Positions 42,629 to 43,500 of a stretch of DNA of 43,500 nucleotides are shown piece by piece. The position numbers and the translations under genes are program-made. The notes beneath the pieces were generated by a model. That model saw nothing but the letters and a program-made list of their open reading frames with translations, made no database searches and was not told the origin of the DNA. How positions within the stretch are numbered: the stretch's first letter is position 1; each line of letters starts with the position of its first letter. Origin of the DNA: JAVWMQ01 sp036637375 (lineage in GTDB: Bacteria; Bacillota; Clostridia; Peptostreptococcales; Anaerovoracaceae); assembly GCA_036637375.1 (NCBI GenBank), contig JAVWMQ010000011.1, forward strand, positions 1 to 43,500, read 5' to 3'.

Positions 42629-43500
42629 ATGGGAGAAGAAAAACAAACTCGTCAGCCTCGACCAACTAGATTATATGAGGCAATAATCACATTTACTGTT
42701 TTGGTAGCAGTAATGGCAGTCGGAATTATTAAATTTGAAGTATCACCACATATTCCAATGTTTGTTGGAGTGTGCATTGCAGCAATTATGGCACTTATTA
42801 TTGGCTATGATTGGGATTCAATTGAAACTGCAATGAAAGATGGTATCTACAGAGCACTTCAGGCAGTAATTATTTTATCAATTATCGGAATTCTTATTGG
42901 TGTTTGGATAGTAGCTGGAGTTGTACCAGCAATGATCTACTATGGATTAAAATTATTAGCACCATCAATCTTCTTAGTAGCTGCAGTATTGATTTGTTCT
43001 GTTACTTCACTAGCAACAGGTTCTTCATGGGGAACTATGGGAACTATGGGGCTTGCTCTTATGGGTATTGCAGTTGGACTTGGTATTCCAGCACCAGCAA
43101 CAGCCGGAGCAATTATGGCAGGTGCATATTTTGGAGACAAAATGTCACCACTATCTGATACAACAAACTTAGCACCAGCTATGGCAGGAACTGACGTGTT
43201 TACGCATATTAAGTTTATGCTACTACCAACACTTATTACTTATGTAATTTCATTAGCATTCTTTGGAGTAATTGGTATGAAATATGCTGAAGCAGCAGCA
43301 AATGCAGATACTTCAGCTATTGAAGTAATGAGCAATGGGATTTTAGATTCATTTAACATTAATCCAGTGTTGTTATTACCACCTGTAATTGTAATTGCAG
43401 CAGTTGCAATGAAAGTTCCAGCTATTCCTGGAATCACATTAGGTATATTTGCAGGAGCACTTGTTGGAATGGTATTCCAAGGAGGAAACTGTGACTTAGG
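42629..43500 (+). CDS. nhaC: NhaC-family Na+/H+ antiporter (partial, 3' end outside the window)
   Basis: The first 290 codons of a membrane protein, open to the right edge. ATG 42629 follows GAGAAAGGA. Family segments are clear: ALQAVIILSIIGILIGVWIV, CSVTSLATGSSWGTMGT and GAYFGDKMSPLSDTTNLAP, the most conserved NhaC block. NhaC-type antiporters exchange Na+ for H+; some relatives (MleN) exchange malate and lactate with the ions, so the substrate is open. About nine hydrophobic stretches are visible in the part present. Confidence 0.9.
   Translation, partial: MGEEKQTRQPRPTRLYEAIITFTVLVAVMAVGIIKFEVSPHIPMFVGVCIAAIMALIIGYDWDSIETAMKDGIYRALQAVIILSIIGILIGVWIVAGVVPAMIYYGLKLLAPSIFLVAAVLICSVTSLATGSSWGTMGTMGLALMGIAVGLGIPAPATAGAIMAGAYFGDKMSPLSDTTNLAPAMAGTDVFTHIKFMLLPTLITYVISLAFFGVIGMKYAEAAANADTSAIEVMSNGILDSFNINPVLLLPPVIVIAAVAMKVPAIPGITLGIFAGALVGMVFQGGNCDL

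Noticed and set aside
1..43500. CRISPR arrays, insertion sequences, tRNA or rRNA genes, prophage
   Set aside because: I saw no regularly spaced repeats, transposase or integrase frames, tRNA cloverleafs or rRNA-like sequence anywhere in the window.

Overview
The window is an AT-rich stretch of a low-GC Gram-positive chromosome, most likely an anaerobic fermentative Clostridia (Firmicutes). The grounds are strong AGGAGG-type ribosome binding sites, sigma-A promoters with 17-bp spacers, T-tailed hairpin terminators, ferredoxin/NAD(P)-type flavin Fe-S enzymes, a butyrate-type crotonase, a PyrK-dependent PyrD, a TPP riboswitch with a transcription terminator, and a BirA-like site at bioY. I did not identify the species. 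I found 40 protein genes, one of them cut by the right edge, and no rRNA, tRNA, CRISPR array or insertion sequence.

Layout, left to right. (1) 61-4158, minus strand: class A penicillin-binding protein, Maf and a type IV pilin-like protein in one operon. (2) 4332-8936: dtd, comEC, holA and an EamA transporter. (3) 9133-14931: a three-gene NuoE/NuoF/NuoG-GltD-like complex, best explained as an electron-bifurcating transhydrogenase of the Sporomusa (Stn) type. (4) 15094-16570: a thioredoxin-like lipoprotein, a 43-residue CxxC membrane mini-protein and a membrane polyferredoxin, translationally coupled. (5) 16675-18816: bioY-bioB-bioD behind a BirA-like operator. (6) 18864-19640, minus strand: crotonase with a possible Rex site. 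(7) 19765-23954: TPP riboswitch, cytX-thiM-thiE-thiD, and convergent thiN. (8) 23955-24486: the only long gene-free stretch, with a promoter, a duplicated operator-like element, several hairpins and a terminator, which together suggest an undescribed non-coding RNA. (9) 24487-31966: DUF975 membrane protein, MurE-like ligase, SbcD, SbcC and an ADP-ribosylglycohydrolase-like/DUF1653 fusion. (10) 32057-36727: GDPD phosphodiesterase, MntP, an isochorismatase-fold hydrolase, an ABC-F ATPase and a lipid kinase. (11) 36735-42397: a complete pyrC-K-D-F-E-B-I operon with a near-consensus promoter and a terminator. (12) 42629 to the edge: an NhaC-type antiporter.

Taken together, the cell appears to salvage vitamins: HMP and thiazole for thiamine, and biotin or a late precursor for biotin. 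It makes UMP de novo from carbamoyl phosphate and aspartate, and balances NADH, NADPH and ferredoxin with a soluble flavin/Fe-S complex. The most promising leads are the orphan RNA locus with paired operators, the lipoprotein/mini-protein/polyferredoxin module, the Stn-type complex, the BirA operator built into a terminator, and the ADP-ribosylglycohydrolase-like protein with altered metal-binding motifs.
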